Of a DNA stretch of 64,000 bases, positions 26,966 to 35,235 are shown one piece after another. Source of the stretch: GCA-2728135 sp002728135 (GTDB lineage: Bacteria; Pseudomonadota; Alphaproteobacteria; UBA828); NCBI GenBank assembly GCA_963997635.1, contig CAXEND010000010.1:19506-83505 (forward strand), in the 5' to 3' direction. Below the pieces are notes generated by a model. The model worked only from the letters and a program-made list of their open reading frames with translations, made no database searches and was not told the DNA's origin. How positions within the stretch are numbered: the first letter of the stretch is position 1; each line of letters opens with the position of its first letter. A program made the position numbers and the translations under genes.

Positions 26966-27733
26966 GTGCATATTAGCAATAAATACATCATGGCGGCACA
27001 AATGTTCAAACGAATTAATGAAGACATTGAGTGCATATTTGGTAGGGACCCTGCTGTTCGTTCAAAACTGGAGGTAGTTTTGTGCTATCCAGGTTTTCAT
27101 GCAATTCAGTTTTATAGATTAGCCAACTTCTTTTGGAATTTGCGTTTGCGCCTGTTTGGTAGGTTTGTCTCCAACTTAGGCCGATGGTTAACAGGCGTAG
27201 AGATACATCCTGGTGCAAAGATTGGCCGGCGATTTTTTATTGATCATGGGATGGGAGTTGTAGTTGGGGAAACAGCTGAGATCGGTGATGACGTTACCCT
27301 ATATCATGGAGTTACACTTGGTGGTGTAAGTTGGTCTCCGGGAAAAAGACATCCAACTTTAGAAGATAATGTTGTTATAGGTGCTGGTGCACATGTGTTA
27401 GGACCAATTACTATAGGATCTGGAGCGAGGATAGGAGCTAATGCAATTGTTCTTAAAGATGTTGCTCCAGATTTAACGATGATTGGTGTTGCAGCACGCC
27501 CAGCAGCTACTAAGCCTAAAGCTGTAGATGGCAGACGCCATTTTGCTGCATATGGCACCCCATCACCAGATATTTCTGACTCTGTATCTAGATCAATCGA
27601 AGCTCTTTTAGATGAAGTACAAGAATTAAGGAATAGAGTTCAGGAATTAGAATCTGATTTAAAAGATAGTAGAGTTAATTTAGACAAAGTTGATAATAAT
27701 CAAAACTCAAAGAATCGAAGTGCAGAGGGATAA
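26966..27733 (+). CDS. cysE: Serine O-acetyltransferase
   Basis: Up to 255 residues. CysE makes O-acetylserine, the acceptor for sulfide in cysteine synthesis. The N-terminal helical part (FKRINEDIECIFGRDPAVRSKLEVVLCYPGFHAIQFYR) leads into a left-handed beta-helix of hexapeptide repeats with DHGMGVVVGETAEIGDDVTLYHGVTLGG and the active-site His. A C-terminal coiled coil (residues 205-240) is present. The start is uncertain: GTG 26966, ATG 26990 and ATG 27002 are all in frame, and MFKRINEDIE at 27002 resembles the usual N-terminus. Cysteine desulfurase lies just downstream. Confidence 0.92.
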   Translation: MHISNKYIMAAQMFKRINEDIECIFGRDPAVRSKLEVVLCYPGFHAIQFYRLANFFWNLRLRLFGRFVSNLGRWLTGVEIHPGAKIGRRFFIDHGMGVVVGETAEIGDDVTLYHGVTLGGVSWSPGKRHPTLEDNVVIGAGAHVLGPITIGSGARIGANAIVLKDVAPDLTMIGVAARPAATKPKAVDGRRHFAAYGTPSPDISDSVSRSIEALLDEVQELRNRVQELESDLKDSRVNLDKVDNNQNSKNRSAEG

Positions 27734-27855
27734 TAAAAATTTTTATATCATAAGTTTTATTTATTTTTATAAACTATAAGTTTTAATATATCCTAGATGA
27801 CAACTACATTTGATATTAGAATCCAATTCAACATAAATTCTTGCGGAACCTTATA

Positions 27856-28998
27856 GTGGAACGAGTATATCTGGATTATAACGCAACTACTCCAACAAAA
27901 CCTGAAGTAATTAAAGTAATGACAGAAGCTCTTTACGAGCATGGAAACCCTTCATCTGTCCATTCCTTCGGAAGAAAGGCACGCGAGTTAGTTGAAAACT
28001 CAAGAGACTCAGTTGCAGAACTTGTTGGTGCAAATGCTACGGATATAATTTTTACGAGTGGTGGTACTGAGTCCAATAACATGGCTTTTGCAGCTTCTGG
28101 CAGAAGAAGGCTTGTATTATCCGCTATTGAACATCCATCTATTCTGACAGCTGCAAGTCAAAAGTACTCTGATGTGACTATCCTACCTGTTAGTCAAGAT
28201 GGATTAGTTAGTCTCAACGAATTATCCGAGGCTATTGGCTCTGATGGTTCTGAAACATTAGTTTCTATTATGCTTGCAAATAATGAAACAGGTGTTGTAG
28301 AGCCAATTAAAGAATTAGCTAACGTTGCACATTTAAAGGGTGCACTTTTTCATTGCGATGCGGTTCAGGGACCAGGACGAATACCAATCGATATAAGGAA
28401 TCTTCATATAGATATGCTTAGTATTTCAGGCCATAAATTTGGTGGCCCAAAAGGAATAGGAGCTTTAGTTATTTCTCCCCAACTTCAGATAAGCCCACTT
28501 ATTGTGGGTGGTGGGCAAGAGAGAGGTTGGAGAGGGGGGACAGAAAATATTTCTGGAATTGCTGGCCTTGGTAAGGCTGCAAGTCTTGCAATTTTAGATT
28601 TGGAAGAAATCGATAGAATTAGAGAACTAAGAGATACTCTTGAATCACGAATTGAGACTATGTGCCCAGAAGTAAATATTTTTTGTTCTGATGTTGCCCG
28701 CCTACCTAATACTTCAAGCTTGAATATGCCGGGTGTCCAAAGTGATACCCAGGTTATAACTTTTGATCTTGCTGGTATAGCAATTAGTGCTGGGTCTGCT
28801 TGTTCCTCGGGTAAGGTGGAGCCATCGCATGTTTTGAATGCAATGGGTGCTATGCCATCAATAAGTGGTTGTACAATCAGAGTAAGTATGGGTTGGAACA
28901 GTAATATTAATGATATTGACCGTTTCACTTCTGTTTGGAAGGCAACATTTGGCGGGCTCTCAAATAAGTACAGGGAATCAGTTAGCAAAACCTCCTAG
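27856..28998 (+). CDS. Cysteine desulfurase (NifS/IscS-type)
   Basis: About 380 residues from GTG 27856 (MERVYLDYNATTPTKPEV); an in-frame TTG at 27841 is possible. The PLP enzyme moves sulfur from cysteine to a carrier. The PLP lysine lies in SISGHKFGGPKG, the PLP-binding His-Asp in HCDAVQG, and the persulfide cysteine in GSACSSGK. That loop is longer than in SufS-type enzymes, so this is an IscS/NifS-like group I protein. The run cysE, desulfurase, [2Fe-2S] ferredoxin, tenA, mnmA suggests sulfur delivery to Fe-S clusters, thiamine salvage and tRNA thiolation. No IscU scaffold or suf gene is adjacent. Confidence 0.88.
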   Translation: MERVYLDYNATTPTKPEVIKVMTEALYEHGNPSSVHSFGRKARELVENSRDSVAELVGANATDIIFTSGGTESNNMAFAASGRRRLVLSAIEHPSILTAASQKYSDVTILPVSQDGLVSLNELSEAIGSDGSETLVSIMLANNETGVVEPIKELANVAHLKGALFHCDAVQGPGRIPIDIRNLHIDMLSISGHKFGGPKGIGALVISPQLQISPLIVGGGQERGWRGGTENISGIAGLGKAASLAILDLEEIDRIRELRDTLESRIETMCPEVNIFCSDVARLPNTSSLNMPGVQSDTQVITFDLAGIAISAGSACSSGKVEPSHVLNAMGAMPSISGCTIRVSMGWNSNINDIDRFTSVWKATFGGLSNKYRESVSKTS

Positions 28999-29060
28999 AA
29001 AGTATTTGACTAGGTTATGTAATTTTTTGTTAAAACCACTCTTGTGGAGAAAAACGTTTA

Positions 29061-29390
29061 ATGCCAAAAATTATATTTGTTAATCCTGACGGTACAAGAA
29101 CTGAGGTTAGTGCTGAAAATGGACAAAGTATATTAGAAATTGCACACGAAAATAACATAGATATTGAGGGAGCTTGCGAAGGTTCGCTGGCATGCTCTAC
29201 TTGCCATGTAATTGTTGATCCTGAATGGTATAATAGGCTTATCGAACCCACTGAAGACGAAGAAGATATGCTTGATTTAGCTTTCGGGTTGACTAAAACA
29301 TCTCGCTTGGGTTGTCAGCTGCTAGTTAGTGATGATCTTGACGGATTAGTTGTTTCTTTACCTTCGGAGGTTAATAATCTATTAGGCTAA
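29061..29390 (+). CDS. [2Fe-2S] ferredoxin, adrenodoxin/Isc type
   Basis: 109 residues. Cluster ligands are C39, C45, C48 and C85 in CEGSLACSTCHVIV and RLGCQLLVS, spaced C-x5-C-x2-C-x36-C as in vertebrate-type ferredoxins. The acidic partner-binding helix EPTEDEEDMLDLAFGL follows. In bacteria this type supplies electrons for Fe-S assembly. It is 62 bp behind the cysteine desulfurase, supporting that role. GGAG is seen about 12 nt before ATG 29061. Confidence 0.9.
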   Translation: MPKIIFVNPDGTRTEVSAENGQSILEIAHENNIDIEGACEGSLACSTCHVIVDPEWYNRLIEPTEDEEDMLDLAFGLTKTSRLGCQLLVSDDLDGLVVSLPSEVNNLLG

Positions 29391-29409
29391 TATAGATACA
29401 AGAAAAAAT

Positions 29410-30081
29410 ATGTATTCAGAAAGTCATAAAATTTTTGATAAGCTGCGCACAGATTGTGGATCTTTATGGCACAGTTATACAAGGCATCCTTTTGTATTAG
29501 CTTTGGGTGATGGAAGTCTTCCTAGGGATGCTTTTATCCGTTATCTCAAGCAGGATTATCTTTTTCTTATTGATTTTTCGCGAGCATGGGGGCTGGCTGC
29601 GTTTAAGTCTGAAAAGATAGAAGATATAAGATCAGCATGTAATAGTCTTAACTCGATTATAAATACTGAAATAAACTTTCATATAGATGATTGTTCTCAA
29701 TGGGGGATAACACTAGATGAGCTTAGGCGAAGTCAGCATGCTCCTGAAACCCTCGCATACGTTAAATATGTTTTTGACTGTGGACTAGAAGGTGATTTAT
29801 TAGATTTGCATGTTGCATTGGCTCCATGCATTCTTGGATATGGTGAAATAGGGCAACAATTAAAGTCTTCTGCTTTAATGCCAGATGAAAATCCTTATAG
29901 TAAATGGATTGATCTATATTCTGGTGAAGAATATCAAAGTGCTGTTTATACAGAGATTAATACTCTTGATAAATTATTTAATTCTCTTAATGGTTCCGTT
30001 CGCTACACTCAACTATTAGAAATATTTAAAAAATCTACTCAATTAGAAACAGAATTTTGGGGTATGAATCTGTCCTCTTAG
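29410..30081 (+). CDS. tenA: TenA/thiaminase II-family protein
   Basis: 223 residues, all-helical. Family motifs are WHSYTRHPFVLALGDGSLP (20-38), KQDYLFLIDFSRAW with D49, and ALAPCILGYGEIG with the catalytic cysteine C140. TenA hydrolyses degraded thiamine (aminopyrimidine) to salvage HMP. It lies 19 bp behind the ferredoxin gene and 68 bp before mnmA. No other thi gene is nearby. Confidence 0.88.
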   Translation: MYSESHKIFDKLRTDCGSLWHSYTRHPFVLALGDGSLPRDAFIRYLKQDYLFLIDFSRAWGLAAFKSEKIEDIRSACNSLNSIINTEINFHIDDCSQWGITLDELRRSQHAPETLAYVKYVFDCGLEGDLLDLHVALAPCILGYGEIGQQLKSSALMPDENPYSKWIDLYSGEEYQSAVYTEINTLDKLFNSLNGSVRYTQLLEIFKKSTQLETEFWGMNLSS

Positions 30082-30149
30082 ACTTTAGAAATTATTAAAA
30101 TACTATATTTATTATTGCTGAAAGTTATCAATAGCACCATATTGAAGTT

Positions 30150-31340
30150 ATGTCTGATAATGTTCATTTAGATTTGGGCCTAGAGGGGCCACCTAGAAAT
30201 CATCGTGTAGTAGTCGCCATGTCGGGGGGTGTAGACTCATCTGTCACAGCTGCACTCATTAAAGAAGCTGGTTACGAAGTGATTGGCATTACTCTACAGC
30301 TATATGACAATGGTACGGCAACTGGTAGACCGGGTTCATGCTGCGCAGGTCAAGATATTCATGATGCACGACGAGTAGCTAATCAAATTCAAATCCCTCA
30401 CTATGTTTTAAACTATCAAGATAGATTTAAAGAAGCAGTAATTGATGATTTTGCAGATTCCTACTTGCGTGGAGAGACCCCTCTTCCGTGTGTTCGTTGT
30501 AATGAGCGGATAAAATTCAGTGATTTACTAACAGCAAGTAAAAATTTGGGAGCAAAAGTACTTGCGACTGGGCATTATGCACGTTCGTCATTGGGGTCTT
30601 TAGGCCCAGAGTTGCACGCCGCTAAAGATCTATCTCGTGATCAAAGTTATTTTCTTTTTGCAACGCAGAAAAACCAACTTTCATACCTTCGCTTTCCTCT
30701 AGGTGTTTTCCCAAAAGAGTTTGTACGTGAGCAAGCTAAGCGTTTTAATCTGCCTGTGGCTAAAAAACCAGATAGTCAGGATATTTGTTTCGTCCCCGAT
30801 GGTAACTATGCCAAAGTAATTGAAAAATTGAGGCCTGGGGCGGCACAACCTGGTCTTATCGTTGATAGTACGGGGAAAAGACTGGGTATGCATAAAGGTA
30901 CTATTAATTATACAATTGGACAGAGGCGGGGTTTAGGTATTTCAGGGAAAGAACCAATCTATGTTACAAGTATCGATCCCCTAAAACATCTAGTTTATGT
31001 GGGAACTCGAGAAGAATTGATGGCTGATCAAATCTTAATTGATGATGTTAGTTGGTTGACTAACAGAAACTTTGATAAAGATTATTTAGTTAAGGTTCGT
31101 ATTCGTTCTACCCACAAAGGAACTCCTGCAAACCTATCGTGGAATGGTCATAATTCTTTGATTGTAAAATTGCATCAGCCAGAGTTTGCGACATCAGCTG
31201 GTCAGGCTTGTGTAATTTATGATGGAACACGTGTGTTAGGAGGTGGTTGGATTTCACGGATGCTTAGGGCCAATAGTAAAATTCTTCCCAGCAGGATGAT
31301 CAATAGAAGTAATGAAACAGAGAAAATTAGAAATATTTAA
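30150..31340 (+). CDS. mnmA: tRNA-specific 2-thiouridylase MnmA
   Basis: 396 residues. It adds sulfur at U34 of tRNA-Lys, -Glu and -Gln. The ATP pyrophosphatase loop AMSGGVDSSV lies at 23-32. The sulfur-carrying catalytic cysteines are in LPCVRCNERIKF (C114) and SQDICFVPDG. The ATGHYAR and GQRRGLGI motifs are present, as is a C-terminal barrel. Clustering with a cysteine desulfurase fits a sulfur relay. The N-terminal extension of about 18 residues before the core is ordinary for alphaproteobacteria. Confidence 0.95.
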   Translation: MSDNVHLDLGLEGPPRNHRVVVAMSGGVDSSVTAALIKEAGYEVIGITLQLYDNGTATGRPGSCCAGQDIHDARRVANQIQIPHYVLNYQDRFKEAVIDDFADSYLRGETPLPCVRCNERIKFSDLLTASKNLGAKVLATGHYARSSLGSLGPELHAAKDLSRDQSYFLFATQKNQLSYLRFPLGVFPKEFVREQAKRFNLPVAKKPDSQDICFVPDGNYAKVIEKLRPGAAQPGLIVDSTGKRLGMHKGTINYTIGQRRGLGISGKEPIYVTSIDPLKHLVYVGTREELMADQILIDDVSWLTNRNFDKDYLVKVRIRSTHKGTPANLSWNGHNSLIVKLHQPEFATSAGQACVIYDGTRVLGGGWISRMLRANSKILPSRMINRSNETEKIRNI

Positions 31341-31409
31341 GAACCATGATTAAATCATAAAAATTGTTGCCAATTGAAAATTCATACTTTTCTTTTATAA
31401 AACACATAG

Positions 31410-31438
31410 TTGACCTTCTGAAATCATATGGCATATTT
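31410..31438 (+). promoter_or_regulatory. Promoter for tRNA-Met
   Basis: TTGACC (31410-31415) and a -10-like CATATT/ATATTT (31432-31438) with a 16-17 bp spacer. Transcription would begin about 8 nt before the mature tRNA. Confidence 0.45.
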
Positions 31439-31452
31439 TCTTCACAAGTTAA

Positions 31453-31529
31453 GGCGGGGTAGCTCAGTTGGTTAGAGCGTCGGAATCATAATCCGAAGGT
31501 CCCTGGTTCAAATCCTGGCCCCGCTACCA
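31453..31529 (+). tRNA. tRNA-Met (anticodon CAT, elongator type)
   Basis: 77 nt, folding into a complete cloverleaf. The acceptor GGCGGGG pairs with CCCCGCT (first pair G-U). The D stem is GCTC/GAGC, the anticodon stem TCGGA/TCCGA with loop ATCATAA giving CAT, and the T arm CCTGGTTCAAATCCTGG. The CCA is encoded. A paired position 1-72 argues against initiator tRNA. A tRNA-Ile2 (CAT with lysidine) is the alternative, but GGCGGGG...CCCCGCTA matches elongator Met of alphaproteobacteria as I know it. Confidence 0.9.
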
Positions 31530-31595
31530 CTTCTCCCTTTATAATCAATGACTTATTAACTTTGAAATAAATGCAATAGTGCAAGGATATAAGAA

Positions 31596-32297
31596 TTATA
31601 TTGCTAGATATTTTCGAGCTACATCTGGGTTGTTCAAATCCTTAGTGGCAAGTTGTGTGACGATACTACCTTTATCCATTACTACACAATGGTCAGCAAC
31701 TGCCCCGATTAGGTCAAGGTTTTGTTCGACTATAAGAACAGTCAACCCTTCTTCATCTCTTAATCTTCTAATTATTTCGCCTATTGTTTGCACTATGTTA
31801 GGTTGAACTCCTTCTGAAGGCTCATCAAGAAGTATTAGTTCTGGGTTTCCAACTAAAACACGTCCTATAGAGAGTTGTTGTTGTTCTCCACCGCTAAGTG
31901 ATCCAGCTTTTTGACTCCCGCGTTCTTTTAAAATTGGAAAAAATTGAAATACGCGCTCAAAATTTGTAGATCGAGGGTTTCCACCAACATTTTCGCCCAT
32001 TCTCAGATTATCTAGAACACTTAAGCGAGTAAAAATACCTCTGCCTTGAGGAACATACCCTATACCAAGAGCAGCTCGTTTAGCAGGAGATAATTTTGTT
32101 ATATCAATATCATGAAGATAAATTTTTCCTGATGAGGATTTGATATGACCAATTAGTGATTTCATTAATGTGGTTTTACCCACACCATTTCGGCCAATCA
32201 GAGCAATTATTTCTTTAGTGTTAACCTCCAAAGAAACATCATTTACTATTTTAACATTACCGTATCCAGAGGAAAGGTGATTAACTTTGAGAACCAT
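31596..32297 (-). CDS. urtE: Urea/branched-type ABC transporter ATP-binding protein (UrtE-like)
   Basis: 233 residues. Walker A is GRNGVGKTTLMK (36-47), the signature LSGGEQQQLSIGR, Walker B LILLDEPSEG, the H-loop residue appearing as Q in IVEQNLD, as usual for LivF-type proteins. The EGVQPNIVQTIGEIIRRLR stretch fits UrtE/LivF. It is the last gene of the five-gene minus-strand transporter operon, 19 bp behind urtD. Urea is assigned because urease lies divergently beside urtA. Confidence 0.88.
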   Translation of the reverse strand: MVLKVNHLSSGYGNVKIVNDVSLEVNTKEIIALIGRNGVGKTTLMKSLIGHIKSSSGKIYLHDIDITKLSPAKRAALGIGYVPQGRGIFTRLSVLDNLRMGENVGGNPRSTNFERVFQFFPILKERGSQKAGSLSGGEQQQLSIGRVLVGNPELILLDEPSEGVQPNIVQTIGEIIRRLRDEEGLTVLIVEQNLDLIGAVADHCVVMDKGSIVTQLATKDLNNPDVARKYLAI

Positions 32298-32316
32298 AGC
32301 TTTTACCCACCATACC

Positions 32317-33060
32317 CTAAAGTGTGCCCATATAAATTCGTCTTACTTCATCATTTTGTTCAATCTCAGAAAATGTACCTTGAGCAAATAATTGACCATA
32401 ATGCAGAACTGAAGTTGTTGAATTTAAATTTCTTATGAATTCCATGTCATGTTCTATCACTACAACAGTTACTCCGTCATGATTTAGTTTTTGTATAATA
32501 GAAGATGTTAACCTAGTTTCATCTTGAGACATTCCTGCTGTAGGTTCATCCAAAAGAAGAAGTGTAGGTTCTGCTGCTAGAGACATTCCTATAGCTAGCC
32601 ATTGTTGTTGACCATGTGATAGGTCACCCACAGTAACCTCTTCTGTTCCTTCTAGGTGTAACTGGTTTAGTAATGACTTAGCTTGTCCTGATATATCTCT
32701 AGGTTTGTAGTGCCGCCTGAGAGGAATAAATAAATTTTGATAAACACTAAGTTCTTGGAATACTTGCATAGCTTGAAATTTTATAGCCATGCCGAGTCTA
32801 GCACGGGCATATGTAGGAAGCCGCGTTACATCTTTTCCATCAAATATAACTTTTCCTGATGTTGGTTTTTCTATACCCATTAGCATTTTAAAAAAAGTAC
32901 TTTTACCGGCCCCATTTGGTCCAATAATACAATGAATTTTATCCCGTTCTATCTCTAGATCGAGACCATCTAGAGCACGAACACCACCATATACACGGAC
33001 AAGTCCATTCGCCCTTAAAATATTTTTTTCATATTTTGTATTTGATTCAGGACGGTTCAT
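32317..33060 (-). CDS. urtD: Urea/branched-type ABC transporter ATP-binding protein (UrtD-like)
   Basis: 247 residues, LivG-type ATPase. Walker A GPNGAGKSTFFK, signature LSHGQQQWLAIGMSLA, Walker B LLLLDEPTAGM, and IEHDMEF as H-loop. The SHGQQQWL form of the signature is characteristic of UrtD. Its start overlaps the urtC stop by 4 bp. Confidence 0.88.
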   Translation of the reverse strand: MNRPESNTKYEKNILRANGLVRVYGGVRALDGLDLEIERDKIHCIIGPNGAGKSTFFKMLMGIEKPTSGKVIFDGKDVTRLPTYARARLGMAIKFQAMQVFQELSVYQNLFIPLRRHYKPRDISGQAKSLLNQLHLEGTEEVTVGDLSHGQQQWLAIGMSLAAEPTLLLLDEPTAGMSQDETRLTSSIIQKLNHDGVTVVVIEHDMEFIRNLNSTTSVLHYGQLFAQGTFSEIEQNDEVRRIYMGTL

Positions 33061-34190
33061 TCTTCATTCTTTCTTGAAACGCCATTACCAGTGGATAATC
33101 TGGCTCTTAATAATAATTCAGCTTTATTAAAATAATCAGCAAGCGTTATAGCAAGTCCTCTGGGGGCAAGAAGCATTGCAAAAACTAAGATAGCACCAAG
33201 TACTAAGAGTGCTATTTCACCTTCAGAGACAAGTCTCAATGAAGCCCATTCCAGGACTAGTGCCCCAATAAGTGCACATCCTAGGTCTTTTCGACCCCCT
33301 ACTGCTACCCAAATAACTACAAGAATATTTGGGCCTACTCCAAATCCATCAGGATGGATATAGGTGCCCCATGCGGTATATAGAACACCCGAAAGCCCAG
33401 CAATTGCAGCAGCCAAACAGAAAACACTTAATTGGATTAATCTTACATCATATCCAAATGTTTCTGTTCTATCAGGGTTTTCTCGGCATCCAACAAGTAT
33501 ATAACCATAGCTGGAGTTAACCAAACAACGAAGGCCTAGGTAGGTTATTGTCAAAAGGCCAAGAACAAAATAATAAAAGGATACACTGCGGCCATCTAAT
33601 TCAATCACAGAGTCTCCAATGCCAAATATTAAGCTTGGAAGGAGTGGAGCTGATGCTGATGCTGGTCTTAGGCCATTCATTCCTCCAAGATATGCTTCGC
33701 CTAAAGTATAACTTGGATCAGCAGTTTGGCGCATAAACATACCAATTAACAGAGAGACAACAAGCATTAGAATTGCTATGTAAACACCTCTTAGACGGGC
33801 GTAAAACATTATACCACCAATAATAGCAGCAAAGATTACTGGAACAATAATACCAGCTATAAAGGCGACGTCAGTGTTTCCATGTAAATTAAGTAGATTT
33901 AATGCGACAATACCGTAAGCGTATCCTCCAATGCCAAAAAATGCTGCTTGGCCTAAGCTGAGAATGCCACAATAACCCCAAATAAGACTCAAGCTGAGGG
34001 CAAGAAACCCAGATATTAAGAAGTTACTAAAATTAATTATATCATAGCGTCTTAGGTATTCTGGTGCTAAGGCCAAAAGAGCAATGACAACAAGGAATCC
34101 AAGCCAGAAAGGCAAGCGACGTCCCATAGTTTGAGGCCCATTCAAGGGGCCTAAATACTTGTCCAATTTGCTTCCAGAAGAGGTGTTCAC
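33057..34190 (-). CDS. urtC: Urea/branched-type ABC transporter permease (UrtC-like)
   Basis: 377 residues with about ten membrane helices and the LivM-family motifs GYCGILSLGQAAFFGIGGYAYG and AIAGLSGVLYTAWGTYIHPDGFG. It starts at GTG 34190, overlapping the urtB stop (GTGA). The permease forms the pore with UrtB in the inner membrane. The sequence GVGPNILVVIWVAVGGRKDLGCALIGA is the conserved cytoplasmic loop. Confidence 0.86.
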   Translation of the reverse strand: MNTSSGSKLDKYLGPLNGPQTMGRRLPFWLGFLVVIALLALAPEYLRRYDIINFSNFLISGFLALSLSLIWGYCGILSLGQAAFFGIGGYAYGIVALNLLNLHGNTDVAFIAGIIVPVIFAAIIGGIMFYARLRGVYIAILMLVVSLLIGMFMRQTADPSYTLGEAYLGGMNGLRPASASAPLLPSLIFGIGDSVIELDGRSVSFYYFVLGLLTITYLGLRCLVNSSYGYILVGCRENPDRTETFGYDVRLIQLSVFCLAAAIAGLSGVLYTAWGTYIHPDGFGVGPNILVVIWVAVGGRKDLGCALIGALVLEWASLRLVSEGEIALLVLGAILVFAMLLAPRGLAITLADYFNKAELLLRARLSTGNGVSRKNEE

Positions 34191-35086
34191 TTGTTAGTAA
34201 CCTTTCTTACTCTGATTTTACGACGCTCAATATACTCGGATATTCCTTTGGGGAGGATTAGCAGAATTACAAACGCTGCACCTATCATTGCAACATAGCC
34301 GATATATACGTTAACTAGGTTATTAATACCTGTTTGAATACCTGCTAGAGATAATGCACTTGAAATTAATCCTGAGATTGCATTAGCACTGCCGCCCGTA
34401 ACAACAGTTATAAAAGCTAAAGGAGTATAATTTATACCAAAAAATGGAGAAATTGTTGCTGTCAAGGCAAACATGCCACCTGCTATACCGCCCATTGCAC
34501 AGCCAAGCCCAAATGTTAAGGCATATATATTACCCGTATTCACACCTAGCGCATTTGCCATATCCGGATCTTCCATCGTAGCACGTGCTCTGGTGCCAAA
34601 TTTAGTATATGTGAAAATGGCCCAAACAGATGCAACCATAGCAATAGCGACAGCAAATAATACTAAACGATAGATGCCAAATGTTTGTTCACCTATTGGA
34701 AAATTCCCAAATGGTGTTGGAACATTCAATATTGATGGCCCAAAAATTATTAAGAACCCTTGGCTCAGTAGTAAACTTAGTCCCCAGGTTACCACTAAGG
34801 AGGAAAGAAGTTGTTTGTAGAAATGTCTTATGACAAGTCTCTCCAGTATCATTCCAACTAATCCGGCTCCAATCCCAGCAAAGATGATTGCTATCGGTGC
34901 AGGAATGCCTGCGTGATATGAAAACGCGGTGATATAGGCACCGATCATCATTAGCTCACCATGGGCCATATTTATTACGCCCATCATTCCAAAGATAATT
35001 ACGAGACCTGAGGCCGCTAGGATTAAAAATCCAATATTATCAAAAAGTTGATAGATAACATCGAAAACAGCAGCGAATGTTTCCAT
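34187..35086 (-). CDS. urtB: Urea/branched-type ABC transporter permease (UrtB-like)
   Basis: 299 residues, LivH-type permease with about eight helices. Family motifs: FGMMGVINMAHGELMMIGAY near the N-terminus and GLGCAMGGIAGGMFALTATISP. It is the plain short form, without the long periplasmic N-terminal extension present in many UrtB proteins. It is separated from urtA by a 149-bp gap holding hairpins, and overlaps urtC. Confidence 0.86.
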   Translation of the reverse strand: METFAAVFDVIYQLFDNIGFLILAASGLVIIFGMMGVINMAHGELMMIGAYITAFSYHAGIPAPIAIIFAGIGAGLVGMILERLVIRHFYKQLLSSLVVTWGLSLLLSQGFLIIFGPSILNVPTPFGNFPIGEQTFGIYRLVLFAVAIAMVASVWAIFTYTKFGTRARATMEDPDMANALGVNTGNIYALTFGLGCAMGGIAGGMFALTATISPFFGINYTPLAFITVVTGGSANAISGLISSALSLAGIQTGINNLVNVYIGYVAMIGAAFVILLILPKGISEYIERRKIRVRKVTNK

Positions 35087-35157
35087 TTTAGAATTGCTCT
35101 ATCTATCAATTGTTATTTGGTTAAAAGTCGACAATGTCAAAAATCTCTTTTGGGTTA

Positions 35158-35220
35158 GAGGCAGTCCATATAAGTTTATGAACTGCCTCGTTTTAATCTT
35201 AAAAAATTGTATTAAGATTT
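35158..35220 (-). promoter_or_regulatory. Two hairpins between urtA and urtB
   Basis: AATCTTAA and TTAAGATT (35197-35220) form an 8-bp stem, and GAGGCAGT with ACTGCCTC (35158-35189) forms a longer stem extended by CATA/TATG inside one mismatch. The second is followed on the minus strand by a short weak T-run (GATTTTTG). Such a pair after the gene of an abundant binding protein usually stabilises its mRNA end or attenuates read-through into the permease genes. The sequence is clear; the role is inference. Confidence 0.5.
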
Positions 35221-35235
35221 TTTCCCAAGAAAAGA

